Source: Acanthaster planci (lineage: Eukaryota > Echinodermata > Asteroidea > Valvatida > Acanthasteridae). Taken from it: a stretch of 64,000 nucleotides of DNA. Positions 47,901 to 56,400 of this stretch are shown one piece after another (positions within the stretch are counted from its first letter, which is position 1; every line of letters begins with the position of its first letter). The notes under the pieces were generated by a model. The model made no database searches, was not told where the DNA came from, and saw only the letters and a program-made list of their open reading frames with translations. Position numbers and translations under genes: made by a program. The stretch is from the NCBI RefSeq assembly GCF_001949145.1, contig NW_019091406.1, forward strand, positions 716,685 to 780,684, in the 5' to 3' direction.

Positions 47901-50815
47901 ATATCAGATACGGAAGCCCCTGTTTTCAGTTACTGCCCTCGGGACATCGAGAAAGAGACCAATGCTGACGGCAAATTTGGCTACCCCACGTGGTCCTTCC
48001 CCCGCGCCATAGACAATTCCAGGGTCAACCCCAACATCACCACCACCTCCATCTTTGGGGTGTTTCCCCTCGAGGAAGCCACGCCCATCGAGTATGTCGC
48101 CTCTGACAAAGCCGGGAATACAGCTTCCTGCAGGTTCTATGTGACTGTCAAAGGTACACTGAACCAAGTTGTAGTACACACCTGTTATTACAGTCCCACT
48201 CAACGGTAATTGGTCCCAACTGTTTTCTCATGTGGCTGTTACAGTGTGACCGGTTGAGTTTAATGCATTGATACCCTTTTATATCTTGACTAAGCACGAC
48301 TAGATTTCAACCAACAGTCTGAAAGGTTCATACATAATTTGCCTTAGGCATCATTTCAAAATTCCTATCGGTTGACTATAGGACAGGGCCCTCCGACCGA
48401 TAAATAAATGATAACAGTGACTTGTGTTGAGTGAATAATGGAGGGGGTGTTGCTCCACTGAAACCACATAGCCTTGGAAGTAATGCAACATAAAGGCATT
48501 TATCAGTTAGAATTGGCCACTTGAGAACACTTCACCTGATAGCCAACCAGTAATAAATGTCTTGGTCGGACCGTTCTGTCCGACACCTGCCTGACAAGAA
48601 TGTTGAAATGGTGCCTTATACAAATACCTGTACTGGCAGGGATGAAACAAAGCAATGAGGAGTTTTTTGTTTCAAATGTAACAAGGACAGAAAGGTCAAA
48701 GCAGAAGACAGAAATCACTGAGTAACCCATATCCATTTCCTGTTACTTTGTATCCAGAGTCGTGGTTGTCATTGAAGCACCTTAGTGAAGTCACAACACA
48801 AGTTGTGAAAACAGCTAGTGAATATGCGCAGTGCTTTGCAGAGACATCTCTGCTTTCTCTCCACGAGAAGACATAGTCTCAGTAACTGTTAACGACTCTC
48901 TATTTTGTTCCAGATCGGACTCGCCCAAAGATCACAGATTGCCCCGGCGACATGACCGTGTCCATTGACCCCCGGTCGGCCACCGGCCGTGCCATGTGGA
49001 GTGTGCCCGTGGCCTCGGACAATGGCCGCCTGGTCAGCTTCGAGTCCAACTGGGACCCCGGCGATGACTTCCCGGCAGGCCAGAGCAACGTCACGTACAC
49101 TGCTGTCGATTCAGTTGGTCTCACCTCCACGTGCCAGTTTACAGTAACCGTGGAAGGTAAAGCCCACCTTGGGGCAAGTGTACTTGGGAGTCGTTCTCTA
49201 ACTGGAGGAGGCACAGCTCATCCTGTTACTTGGGGTTGGTCACCACCCCTACATCCGATTGCTGTGCCTGCCACGCCCACTCAAATATATGTATTGTACA
49301 CTGCTAGGACTGAACAAATCCACTGAATCCCCTGCAGCAGGTGCCTTACATACACGTGTTCATTTTTGCCGGTCGCAGCCAGTCTTGTTGGTTAGAGACC
49401 CTCCAAAGCAATCACCCTCCTAAGTTGAAATATCACAAGTCTACCAATTTGAGTTCAAGTCACAAGCTATTCAAATGAACTGCAGCAGGAGCCTTCCTGT
49501 GACCCACTGCTCACACTTGAAGACTTGTCTTTCTTTGCAAAGTTTTGTAGTAAATGATCTTGCGTTGAGTCTCGCATCTGGTCTGACCTGAGCTAGGTAA
49601 ACTAGGCTCACAGGAGTAGGCCGCGTGGCTCCGTTCACTGTTCCTGATCAGAAATTCCATTACAGTGAAGAGACAAACGGATGTTTTTTTTCTCATGCTG
49701 CCTTACAGCAAGGTGCAATCTGTCGCTGTCCACCCCTGCCATGAAGAACACCTACCAGTACAGGTTTCCCTTCCCCATTGCCCATCGAGCTGACGACTCC
49801 ACGCTCATCCGGTTTGACTTTGCCGTACGGTCGGCAGGCACTGTCTTCATTGCCCTAGCCGACAGTGATACAATCTCGAACGTCTACGAAATAGGTAAGG
49901 TAAAAAAGGATGAAGACCTTTTGACCATCTCTAAATAAATTCCAGAGTGCAAATGCGGAACAGTGCGGCTGTCGTATTACCCTCAACCATGTCGTGAAAC
50001 AAACTCTCAGCTTCAAAAAGTTAAATCCTCTGGGAGACAATTGTTCAGCTACTGTTTTTTCCTGATTATACCTCATCAATTTGAATCACAGGCTAATTTC
50101 TGAATGTTCAAACCCTAACAGAGCAGGGCTTTCTTGAACCATTTCCCAGCTGGGGGAGGGGAGGGGGTGGTGGTCACATCAACCCCCTAAGACCCTGGCT
50201 GTCCCAAGCGTACTCTCTTTGAATCTTGGCAGGCATGTAAAGACTTTCATCATGGGTCTGTCTGTATAGTTACAGAGAAAGCCTCCAAGTTTTGTTCATT
50301 TTTACGGTCAATTATAATTCATAAAGCCTCGCTGTCTGGACAAAATGGGCATTTTGCAAGAATGCCATGATCGCTTTTCATTAAAATGGTGTCAGAATGA
50401 TAGCAAAACTACTAGAAACCCCTTAAAAAGTTGAGGTGGTGGTGCCACTCAGCTCTGTTATGGTTAAAGTCTGCTGAGCTGATCTCTCAAAGCAAACCAA
50501 TACACACTCACAGGTCTGGCACGGAGTAAGTCATTCATCAGGTGTGGAGTCCAGTGTAAGCCCCACTACATCACCGTCAAGGTTCCCAAGCTGCTCAGCG
50601 GCGCCAAGTACCAGCGATTCTGGATCACCTACAACAGCGGCCGCGGCTTGATCAAAGTCGGCAGAGGGGGTGGGGAGCCATTCCTAGAATGGCAGGACCC
50701 GTCTTCTGACCCCCTGGATGTGCAACGCATCGGGATCGCATCCTACCATGTAGCCGACTGGAAAGGCTACCTCTGCAAAAACGGAACGAGTAGTAAAGGG
50801 ACAGACTGGTTATAA
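29810..50815 (+). CDS. Giant type II membrane protein: 19 HYR modules plus C-terminal farnesoic-acid-O-methyltransferase-like domain
   Basis: 23 coding exons sum to 5313 nt, predicting 1770 residues. Residues 1-32 are a polar N-terminal tail and residues 33-58 a single hydrophobic segment. There is no cleavable signal peptide and the basic residues lie before the helix, so a type II (tail inside) orientation is likely. Residues 72-1608 are 19 HYR modules of 75-82 residues, each one exon, each with the family's two cysteines (in a CP motif near the start and in C-x-F near the end) and the YTATDxSG or YTAVDSAG motif. Residues 1609-1770 form a Methyltransf_FA domain. HYR modules are immunoglobulin-like folds known from hyalin and other adhesion or matrix proteins, so cell-surface adhesion or matrix binding is the natural inference. 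Sequons (NWT, NAT, NVT) suggest glycosylation. Every intron is phase 1, so modules can be added or lost without frame damage. The exact ligand is unknown. The start ATG is the first in frame after an upstream stop at 29708. Confidence 0.9.
30441..30470 (+). CDS. HYR gene exon 2: 30-nt micro-exon
   Basis: Acceptor tatttcacag and donor GTAAGC frame exactly 30 nt in phase 1-1, encoding DAKEEMVTVA as a juxtamembrane stalk. It is supported by its clean splice sites and kept frame, not by homology, so it could be skipped without changing frame. Confidence 0.7.
30797..31042 (+). CDS. HYR gene exon 3: HYR module 1 (divergent)
   Basis: Residues 72-153. It contains KCPGDIVTRTEPG, VVSWKKP, VVYTVTDPEKS and ETCSFNVKV, so both HYR cysteines are present, but it lacks the TPP start and the DN motif and is the most divergent module. 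The acceptor is taken as ctatactgacag before 30797, because it keeps phase 1; an alternative AG upstream at about 30752 would lengthen the module. Confidence 0.75.
31349..31594 (+). CDS. HYR gene exon 4: HYR module 2 (class A)
   Basis: Residues 154-235. Contains SCPQNIKIVTDASDGDF, PTWDLPKAADNAGPP, IRYTATDAAGN and RCVFEVTIIG. Splice sites are tttactag and GTAAAG, phase 1-1, 246 nt. Confidence 0.93.
32522..32746 (+). CDS. HYR gene exon 5: HYR module 3 (class B, short)
   Basis: Residues 236-310. Contains DGTPPSILNCPGDL, WTVPTAADN, PGDTFPLGRT, YVAEDSVGL and ECSFTVTVRG. It is 225 nt, six residues shorter than the other B modules because of a deletion between TTD and the tryptophan strand. Donor GTGAGG. 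Confidence 0.93.
32851..33119. mobile_element. Probable hAT-like MITE, degraded
   Basis: The left end CAGCGGCGTGTCC and right end GGATACGCCATG are roughly inverted, with poly-G and poly-C runs inside as in the clear hAT-like copies. No matching target duplication is seen. Lies in the intron after exon 5. Confidence 0.4.
33674..33871. mobile_element. hAT-like MITE with perfect 8-bp target duplication
   Basis: The left end is CAGTGGCGTACCGG. The flanks acgagcaa (33666-33673 and 33872-33879) are identical. The right terminal repeat is damaged (ends ccccccggttg), apparently by an internal loss of the ctacgcc motif. Lies in the intron after exon 5. Confidence 0.75.
33912..34138. mobile_element. 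hAT-like MITE with perfect 8-bp target duplication
   Basis: The left end is CAGTGACGTAGCTAGGATTT and the right end GGCTACGCCTTCGTG. The flanks cccagaaa (33904-33911 and 34139-34146) are identical. It lies in inverse orientation to the copy at 33674, 40 bp away, and 89 bp before exon 6. Confidence 0.82.
34228..34470 (+). CDS. HYR gene exon 6: HYR module 4 (class A), followed by a GC donor
   Basis: Residues 311-391. Contains FINCPQNITTVTD (with an N-glycosylation sequon), WQTPQATDSSG, LYVATDASGN and TCSFYVTVEG. The phase-1 exon end is followed by GCAAGT instead of GT, the standard GC-AG intron donor context (AAG before, AAGT after). Confidence 0.92.
35727..35890 (+). pseudogene. Possible decayed HYR module relic
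   Basis: An open frame reads CIPGDLSLTRDKNAATLSQT followed by VVEFAPEF. This recalls the B-class order CP-D-L/I-T, T-x-D, A-T, Q, V-V-W-x-P, but the second half (YTAxDSAG, second cysteine) is not recognisable and no acceptor lies at the normal place before the cysteine. It occupies the position where a B' module would complete a fourth B-A-B' block after exons 5 and 6. It could be chance similarity. Confidence 0.25.
36406..36648 (+). CDS. HYR gene exon 7: HYR module 5 (class B, block 1)
   Basis: Residues 392-472. Contains DGTPPTIRSCPSDITQPTD, VVWNPPTAQDNGDLEAF, PGDIFPLGTTEVVYTAVDSA and DCSFNVTIIG. First exon of tandem block 1; 243 nt, phase 1-1. Confidence 0.95.
37689..37931 (+). CDS. HYR gene exon 8: HYR module 6 (class A, block 1)
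   Basis: Residues 473-553. Contains DLEAPKFTLCPSNIEK, DGSFDPPTWPVPMATDN, GEFELEVKMPVQYTATDASG and TCLFFVTVAG. The cattcctacag acceptor context is shared with exons 11 and 14. Confidence 0.95.
38288..38530 (+). CDS. HYR gene exon 9: HYR module 7 (class B', block 1)
   Basis: Residues 554-634. Contains DETPPVISNCPEDITVTAD, GRGNWTTPTATDNG (sequon NWT), RIGRTRVTYTAVDSAGL and NCRFTVTVLG. The acceptor context gcattttatgtgtgtcttag is nearly identical to that of exon 15. Confidence 0.95.
38981..39223 (+). CDS. HYR gene exon 10: HYR module 8 (class B, block 2)
   Basis: Residues 635-715. Contains SPPTIHDCPSDITQPTDRG, VVWNPPTAWDNGDLEAFG, VVYKAVDLAGL and ECSFNVTVIG. The YKAVDLAG in place of YTAVDSAG is a private change. 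Confidence 0.95.
39483..39725 (+). CDS. HYR gene exon 11: HYR module 9 (class A, block 2)
   Basis: Residues 716-796. Contains SPKFTVCPSNIEKGTNPDG, PPTWPVPVATDNAAVPQV, TPIQYTATDASGNNATC (sequon NAT) and RFFVTVVG. Confidence 0.95.
40484..40726 (+). CDS. HYR gene exon 12: HYR module 10 (class B', block 2)
   Basis: Residues 797-877. Contains DETPPVIRNCPENITVTAD (sequon NIT), GRGNWTTPTATDNGVHVTL, YTAVDSAGLTTNC and FTVTVLG. Donor GTGAGA. Confidence 0.95.
41550..41792 (+). CDS. HYR gene exon 13: HYR module 11 (class B, block 3)
   Basis: Residues 878-958. Contains SPPTIYDCPSDITQPTDRG, VFWNPPTAWDHGELVAF, PLGTTEVVYTAVDSAGF and DCSFNVTIRG. The usual DN is DH here. Confidence 0.95.
41991..42207. mobile_element. 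hAT-like MITE with perfect 8-bp target duplication
   Basis: The left end is CAGTGGTGTAGCC and the right end GCTATGCCACTG. The flanks gatttcag (41983-41990 and 42208-42215) are identical. It is present only in block 3 of the tandem array, so it inserted after the block duplication. Confidence 0.88.
42495..42737 (+). CDS. HYR gene exon 14: HYR module 12 (class A, block 3)
   Basis: Residues 959-1039. Contains DLEAPRFTLCPPNIEKGTNP, PPTWPVPVATDNTGVPQV, KPIQYTATDAFGNNATC and LFYVTVVG. The hAT-like insertion at 41991-42207 lies in the preceding intron. Confidence 0.95.
43497..43739 (+). CDS. HYR gene exon 15: HYR module 13 (class B', block 3)
   Basis: Residues 1040-1120. Contains DETPPVISNCPDDVTVVAD, GWGNWTMPKATDNGMHV, YTAVDNAGLTTNC and RFTVTVLG. 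Last exon of the three-block array. Confidence 0.95.
44221..44466 (+). CDS. HYR gene exon 16: HYR module 14 (class A)
   Basis: Residues 1121-1202. Contains DKEAPVFTHCPTDILRTTD, FWRTPQAVDNSGDP, TPIVYTATDPSGNNATC and LFYVLITG. 246 nt; acceptor tttcttgcag. Confidence 0.94.
44599..44802. mobile_element. hAT-like MITE (CAGGGGCGTAACG subfamily)
   Basis: The left end CAGGGGCGTAACG and right end CGCTACGCCCCTG are inverted. The flanks gttactgg and attactgg match in 7 of 8 bases. Poly-G and poly-C runs inside. Lies in the intron between exons 16 and 17. Confidence 0.78.
44934..45176 (+). CDS. HYR gene exon 17: HYR module 15 (class B)
   Basis: Residues 1203-1283. Contains DGTPPKIQNCPEDLTLSTD, VNWSLPTTSDN (sequon NWS), GDLFPLGSSVVTFTATDPAG and KCHFTVTVVG. 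Third-position GC is visibly higher than in the tandem block. Confidence 0.94.
45459..45620. mobile_element. Fragment with a hAT-like end (CAGGGGCGGATC)
   Basis: Begins CAGGGGCGGATCAAGGATTT and contains aagggggtgcatgaac and ggggtctggggtccgc, a style typical of this class of repeats. The right end and a target duplication could not be found, so it is probably truncated. Confidence 0.35.
46193..46435 (+). CDS. HYR gene exon 18: HYR module 16 (class A)
   Basis: Residues 1284-1364. Contains EPPRFTSCPPDMEET, PVWETPHAVDNVG, VEYTATDTFNNMATCAFFV and ends TISG. The SGN motif is changed to FNN. Confidence 0.93.
46666..46908 (+). CDS. HYR gene exon 19: HYR module 17 (class B)
   Basis: Residues 1365-1445. 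Contains DGTRPVLGDCPPDVTVPTD, VDWTPPTAEDNSGHVLL, GERFPLGQTKVIYTAEDAAG and RCRFTVTVEG. GC-rich. Confidence 0.94.
47403..47570. mobile_element. MITE family M1, copy 2
   Basis: Begins CAAGATATGGGACGGAGAGA and ends CTCCGTCCCATATCTTG, nearly perfect inverted ends. The interior (ttggtcattgttt, aattctttacagactt, tagggggatgtgttag) matches the copy at 1637-1814. Lies in the HYR gene intron before exon 20. Confidence 0.82.
47584..47735 (+). repeat. tRNA-derived SINE
   Basis: A Pol III A box TGGCCCAGTGGCTAGGG and a B-box-like GGGTTGGAATCC at tRNA spacing are followed by a tail accttgggcaagccactc and tccacccaggggtataaatg. The tail resembles the conserved central part seen in widespread animal SINEs. Inserted 14 bp after MITE M1 copy 2. 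Confidence 0.6.
47908..48153 (+). CDS. HYR gene exon 20: HYR module 18 (class A)
   Basis: Residues 1446-1527. Contains DTEAPVFSYCPRDIEKETN, YPTWSFPRAIDNSRV, TPIEYVASDKAGNTASC and RFYVTVKG. 246 nt. The preceding intron carries MITE M1 copy 2 and a SINE. Confidence 0.94.
48914..49156 (+). CDS. HYR gene exon 21: HYR module 19 (class B)
   Basis: Residues 1528-1608. Contains DRTRPKITDCPGDMTVSID, AMWSVPVASDNGRLVSF, QSNVTYTAVDSVGL (sequon NVT) and TCQFTVTVEG. Last HYR module. Confidence 0.94.
49709..49894 (+). CDS. HYR gene exon 22: Methyltransf_FA domain, first half
   Basis: Residues 1609-1670. Begins ARCNLSLSTPAMKNTYQYRF and continues LIRFDFAVRSAGTVFIALAD to NVYEI. This matches the layout of the farnesoic-acid-O-methyltransferase-like domain (PF12248: a Y-x-Y-R-F strand, F-x-V-R/K-A, then A-x-I-A-L and Y-E-I). 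Phase 1-1, 186 nt. The domain name is historical; animal proteins with it have no shown methyltransferase activity. Confidence 0.88.
50514..50815 (+). CDS. HYR gene exon 23: Methyltransf_FA domain, second half, and stop
   Basis: Residues 1671-1770. Contains ARSKSFIRCGVQCK, FWITYNSGRGLIKVGRGGGE, PFLEWQDP, then VQRIGIASYHVADWKGYLC. The F-W-x-x-Y/W-x-x-G-x-I-x-V-G-R-G and PFLEWQDP segments are hallmarks of PF12248. TAA at 50813-50815. The start at 50514 follows acceptor tacacactcacag. Confidence 0.9.
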
Positions 50816-52893
50816 CACAACTCCTCATTGGCTGATTTCCAGACCACTCAGCTATGCCTACTCCGTGACAAAGTCTCCATACCGGCCCATTTTCACTTCA
50901 GCAATAATCAAATTAACTGTATAAATGGTAAATGTGTTTACAAAAATTGTATAAACATTGTCAAAACATTACGGTATGGAACGCTTTGCTTTAAAGGATA
51001 TGCAACTCAAGAAATTGTAAATAGCATCATAGTTGAGGCCAAAAAAAACCCCCTTTGAAAGCGACACGCACCTTGATCGCATTCTTGCACATTCACTGCA
51101 AGCACGCTGTATGCTTGCCAGCATGCTAACTGCAAATGTCATGCAACGTAAGCTCAGCACCAGCAATTACACAAATGTTTGCAAGCCCACTGCACACATC
51201 ATTTTGACGCTTACAAGTTTTACTTATCAAGCATTCCTTTTTTTTTGTGGTACTTTGTGAAATGCTAGTTAAGTGGTGCAGTCCAACTTGAAGGTAGATG
51301 ACATAGAAGGAAAGGATTAGAAACACCGTTTCACCTACTTTTTCCAGATTTTAGGCAACCACAATCTTTGTGGAAGTTTTCTCTTTCAAAATTGTACACA
51401 AAATTTATTCAACGAGCGTGTAAAACACCACCGCTTTATACTGTGGTAAAATCTAGCAATTAGTGTTAGGAAAGTATACGTATTGGTGTTATCAAGTAAA
51501 TAACAAAACAGTTTAATGCTTACTTTTGTAGCAAAGCTTTGAAAACTTTTTGCTCATTCCATCTTCTGGAAACTGTTGAATTGTATCCTTTGTGCACAGC
51601 TGTGAAGATTCAGCAGAGAAATAAGCACTGTGACATGACATTTCAATGACAGAGTGACAATATTAGTGAATATGGATTTACCAAATCACACACCAAGTTC
51701 CTTTTAATATATAATCAAGCACTTAATCAAACCACAGCTGAGGAAATTGTCACCAATTGTACAAAATAGCGGCACAATTATCTGCATGCTTGTTCCAGGC
51801 TATTCATATTTGAAGCAAGTTGTAAGGTCTGCATTCATGCATGTGAAATGCATACTCCCTCAGAAAGTATCTAATGTACATGGAATACCTCCTGAATACC
51901 AGGCAACAATGTGAATGGATTATGGCAGGTGGAACGCACAGTTTGTTACCGCTGGCGGTGATGTGTAAAACACACCAAGTCATGGTCCAACCTGGAACAA
52001 AACAATCTCTTCACCACGCATAGGCTCTGTGCACACGTTAAAGGGGGCGCTGTGTGCCCAGCCACAAGGTCAAGCAAGGGGTACTAACATTTTGCAGCTG
52101 TGAACTTCGTTTAAACTTCACATCCTTCCGTCTCATTTTGAGGACTTTGAATACAGCTGTGCTGATTAAATATTTCTGTGATAAGACAGACTATCCTGTG
52201 ACGGCAATGCTGAAGTTGTTCTGCAGAGATAAGTTTCTTCAACTTTTGCACATTTTATTAAAATTATCACATTGAATATTTACATGACAATTGCTGTAAT
52301 TAGCCTAATCATCATTACCATAAAATACAAGTTTTGACACTTACAAGACAACTTACACTGATTTTGTATGGAAAAGCGCTTCAGTTTTTTAAACACAATT
52401 ATATAGTTGACAGTGATTAAAGTTACATGTTTCTAAAGGCAATGCAAAATATTGTTGTCATGATTTATTTTCCAGGTTTTCTGCAAGTTTATAACAGTCC
52501 AGTTATTCCTAACTTAGACTTTAGAACCTTGACATAATCTTAAAAAACAATGCCCAGGTTATTAACATTTCTCTGAACAGTTTTACTATTTATTTCCTTC
52601 AGATGGCAAGGCTAATGGCACTTTAAAGCACTTGTTCGACAGTGTACCTTCCCTGGCTTGGATACAAGCCCTTGAACTTTTCAAGTAAAATTTCTGACGA
52701 GAAATTTCACATTTCAAACTGTATTCTCCCATTATTTTTGCCCGTATATGTTTCAAGGTTAACTCTCTGACTAGTGAAGATTGGCAACTTTCCATCTTGA
52801 GATTTGTGACAAATTACAAAAAAATTTAAAGGAAATTAACGATTGAAAAAAAAAATTACTGTAGCTTTCTCGGATGCAATTTTTCTAACGACT
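50816..52893. other. 3' UTR of the HYR gene and flank
   Basis: No further coding exon is seen after the TAA at 50815. No consensus poly(A) signal close to the stop stands out. Otherwise AT-rich and featureless. Confidence 0.4.
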
Positions 52894-53419
52894 GATACTA
52901 TCCGGTTTGTAAGTGTGATGTCACTTCAGTTTAAACTACACCCATTGCACACATGCCCTTCACATAGTGTTACAGTGTACATGCATTAATCGCTGTTTAC
53001 ATGGAACCATGGAACCGGAAATTAACGCGCAACTACAGCGACTGTCCAATGAGAGCCTGCAAATCGTGGCGCATCCGCCTTTCTGACAAAGTCACAAACC
53101 GGAAACAGGTTTCGTGGGTCTCAAATATAACTATGATCTGATGATGTTCATATTGCTCCCAAAATCTAGTGGAAATAATCTCAAAGATATCCTTATTTGT
53201 TCAATGGAATAAAGAAGTACCTATCCGGTTCGTAAGCGACTTCGTCATAAAGGCAAACGTGCCGTGATTTGCAGGCTCTCATTGGACGATTGCTGAAGGT
53301 GCACGTTAACTTCCGGTTCCATTGTTCCATGTAAACGGCGATCAATGCATGTAACCCTATGTGCAGAGCATGTGTTTAAACTGAAGTGATGTCACACTTA
53401 CGAAGTGGATAGGCTGTCT
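52894..53419. mobile_element. ~526-bp nested palindromic element
   Basis: The left arm runs from gatactatccggtttgtaag to about 53110 and the right arm from about 53220 to 53419, as its reverse complement. Shared phrases include gtttaaactgaagtgatgtc, tccatgtaaacggcgatcaa and tgcaggctctcattggac with their complements in the left arm. The inner ends (cctatccggttcgtaag at 53220 and its mirror near 53100) resemble the outer ends, so each arm looks like a ~210 bp inverted-repeat element and the pair sits head to head. No coding capacity. Confidence 0.8.
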
Positions 53420-56400
53420 GGTTCACATTTACATAAATCAAGAGTTGTTTGTACTGGATGCTAACAAAAGGAGTTGTATTTATAATATACTACTGGATGT
53501 AGCCATGAAGATTTCATTGTTAGAGACACCAGATCTGTTAGAACAAATTTGCCAACATCTGAGAGTACCGTAGGGTTTTTAGAGCATGCCTGTGTGAAAT
53601 TGTCAGGATAGTCAAACAGCCTGCTTTTAAATTCTTAGGTGCACATCTTGTCTTAATGCATGTTTCTGTATTGGCGACAGTGACCGATATTTTGTACATT
53701 GTAGCGTTTCGTTTTTCTTTGTTTTTTCAAAGGACAAGTTCCACATCACAGATCACAAGTTTCCAGTCACACAGAACAGTACGAGTACGGTCTACCCTAT
53801 TGGTCCAATTCTAGCATTGATTAGATTATCCTTTGTACACAGTTGGTAAAAAAAAAAGCAGTATTCGTCAATGATCCAGTTGTTTAAATTGAATTTTTTT
53901 TTACATAATTCACTATAAATGTGCATCTTCTTACATGATCATGTTGTGTACATAGCCAAAATCAGCAACTTGAGAGAGCAGCCAAAAACTTCACCAGCAA
54001 AGTTGTGGTGAACCGCCAACCATATTCGCGTGGTTCCCCGGGTAATGCCAAATTTTACCTTTTTTCTTAACAGATTCCATCCATTTTTCGTTTTGTTTTG
54101 TTTTCAAACGACGTACCTCGCATCATTTGTGGAAATGAAGCAAAAAGTACTCCCATCTGAATATTTGTAGGCATTCTGAGTATTACTTTCATAAATTTGG
54201 TGGGTGACAAACAAAACCAATTTTTTTCATCAAAAATGAGAACAAAAAAGCTTTGAATCTTGCAAGAGGATCCAACTATACAAACTTGTGCATACAATCA
54301 GCATGCACGGTGTCAGCATATTTTACAGGCGTTGGAATATCGTCCCATAAATCATAAAAAAAAGAGTGATTGTTATTCCAGTAACAATTCATTAGGAATA
54401 CAAAGAACATCTAGTGCTTCATATTTACAGACAGGTGCAGAGCTTTTCCTCTCTTCTTTTAAAATCTAAACATGGAAGAACTACTGAGGAAAGTTGACAT
54501 TTGAGAAAGATGCCGATCGGTCAACATGGCCAGTACATGTATGTCCACTTTCTTCCTCCTTTTTTCTTCTTGGACCCATCCTTCTTGAAATGCATTGAAA
54601 CAAAAGAAATCAACAACTTTAGCATACCATTAACAAAGAGTGACGGAATAATTGACAAAATTTACAAAACAAATTTCCTTGTAAGTACGACCCTTCTCCA
54701 AGGCCCCCCCCCAATTCTTCTGGTAAATCTACTTCCCTGACAAAATATGATCTGTACCTTTGTCATGTTTTTAGGGTAAGATGTTTTAGGGATGTACCAC
54801 CTTGGAACAAATTTTGAAAATGGTACGAGCAGACCATGAACCTGCTCTTAAAGCAATAGACATTCAGTGAAATGCAATCCAAGAAAATACCATCTGACAA
54901 TCTTTTAAAAACCCTGTGCAAAATTGTCCTTCCAGTGTCAATTTTTAAGGAAGGCCAGAGCACGTTCTATTTGATAATTTCACTCAATGCCAAACTGTGT
55001 ACCTTCGATTTTACCTACGGCAACCTAAAATTCCACTTTAACCATTATTATAGGGAACAACATTGTACACGAAGTGTAAAACATGCAGTTGATGTCCATC
55101 AGAACAGGTTGAGCTACTTTTTCTGAACAGTTCCACGGCTTCATTTGAAGAGAATTTTGAAGCCTATTTTGCTTGGAATGACTCCTTGTATACTTAATTT
55201 CACTCAGGATTTCTCTTCGGAACACTGTCCAATTCTGTTCAAAGTGAAAAATCATCAGCTCAACACACTTGTTTTACAACCTGTCCCTCTGTCAATTATT
55301 CTGAGGGAAAATGAGAAATTATCAGACAGCACCCAAACAACCTCCAGAACAAACTTTAAGCTTCCACACAGGAGCACCTTAACTCTGATTCTCCGTGAAA
55401 CTGCACCGATTTGCCAAAACATTCTCGGAACCAGGCCAGCGCCACTAAGAAGAAGACAAAGACACACAATTACGTACACATCCCACAAAAGCATCTCTAT
55501 TCCTCCTTCCCCTTCCTCTGGCATATTTCTAGTAGTAAAGGCATAACAGCTAAGCACCAAATTGCAGTAATGTTGTCAACTGTTGGATTGCTAGAATCCA
55601 AACTGAAACATGTACAATCACATCTTCAAACTGACAACTTTTTAAAAAATTTCTAGGAAATAAAACAGAAGACTGTACAAACACTTAAACAGTGCACACT
55701 TTTTTTTTCAGAAATACTGAAGGGCAGCGAACATTAGTAATGAGCACTTGCCTCAACACACATCAGGATGGTAACCGATTGGGCGGTAAAAGCTGTTGCA
55801 AAATACATGTACTTATTTGGGATGAAACCTTAGGGTCAAAGTTCGAAGAGCACCCAGATGCTTCTCATGGGCCCAGTCTCCACCGGCCTGTGGATGACAG
55901 TAACAGTATTGGGATGGTCACTGGTGAACAACTTATCAATGAAGTAAGGTTGACTCGACTGCAAATCAAGTCTTATGGTCATGAAACCACTGCATGCTTC
56001 AAACTTGGAACCGGACACCAAACGAACCCCTTCCCCACCTCCTCGCTGCATATGAAACCCTGTTCCATTTTATGGGTTTTCTGGGTAAATTTATGGATGC
56101 GGCTTTAAACCTTTGCCACAGGGATGAGCCCTAGCCCAAGACATCAATGCCTCGTCTGCACTTGGCTTCACCTACTTTCAGTTTCAGTGAACGGAAATTT
56201 GATTTTCAAACTTCAAAATTTGCTGACAGATCGTCTTGACCAAGTGCCATTGAGTTACAAAACAGTGCCAAAGCAATGTAACTTAATGACTTACTTTCAG
56301 ACTTAAATCTTTAAAGAGGATACCCAGATACCCATCATTGACAAATTTTGGATTTCAGTTTCTTAACTACCCCAAAATAAATAACCCTTGTTTGTGTACA

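Noticed and set aside
55145-55546. 133-codon open frame on the plus strand between the HYR and POU genes
   Set aside because: No domain, no splice context and composition like translated non-coding DNA.
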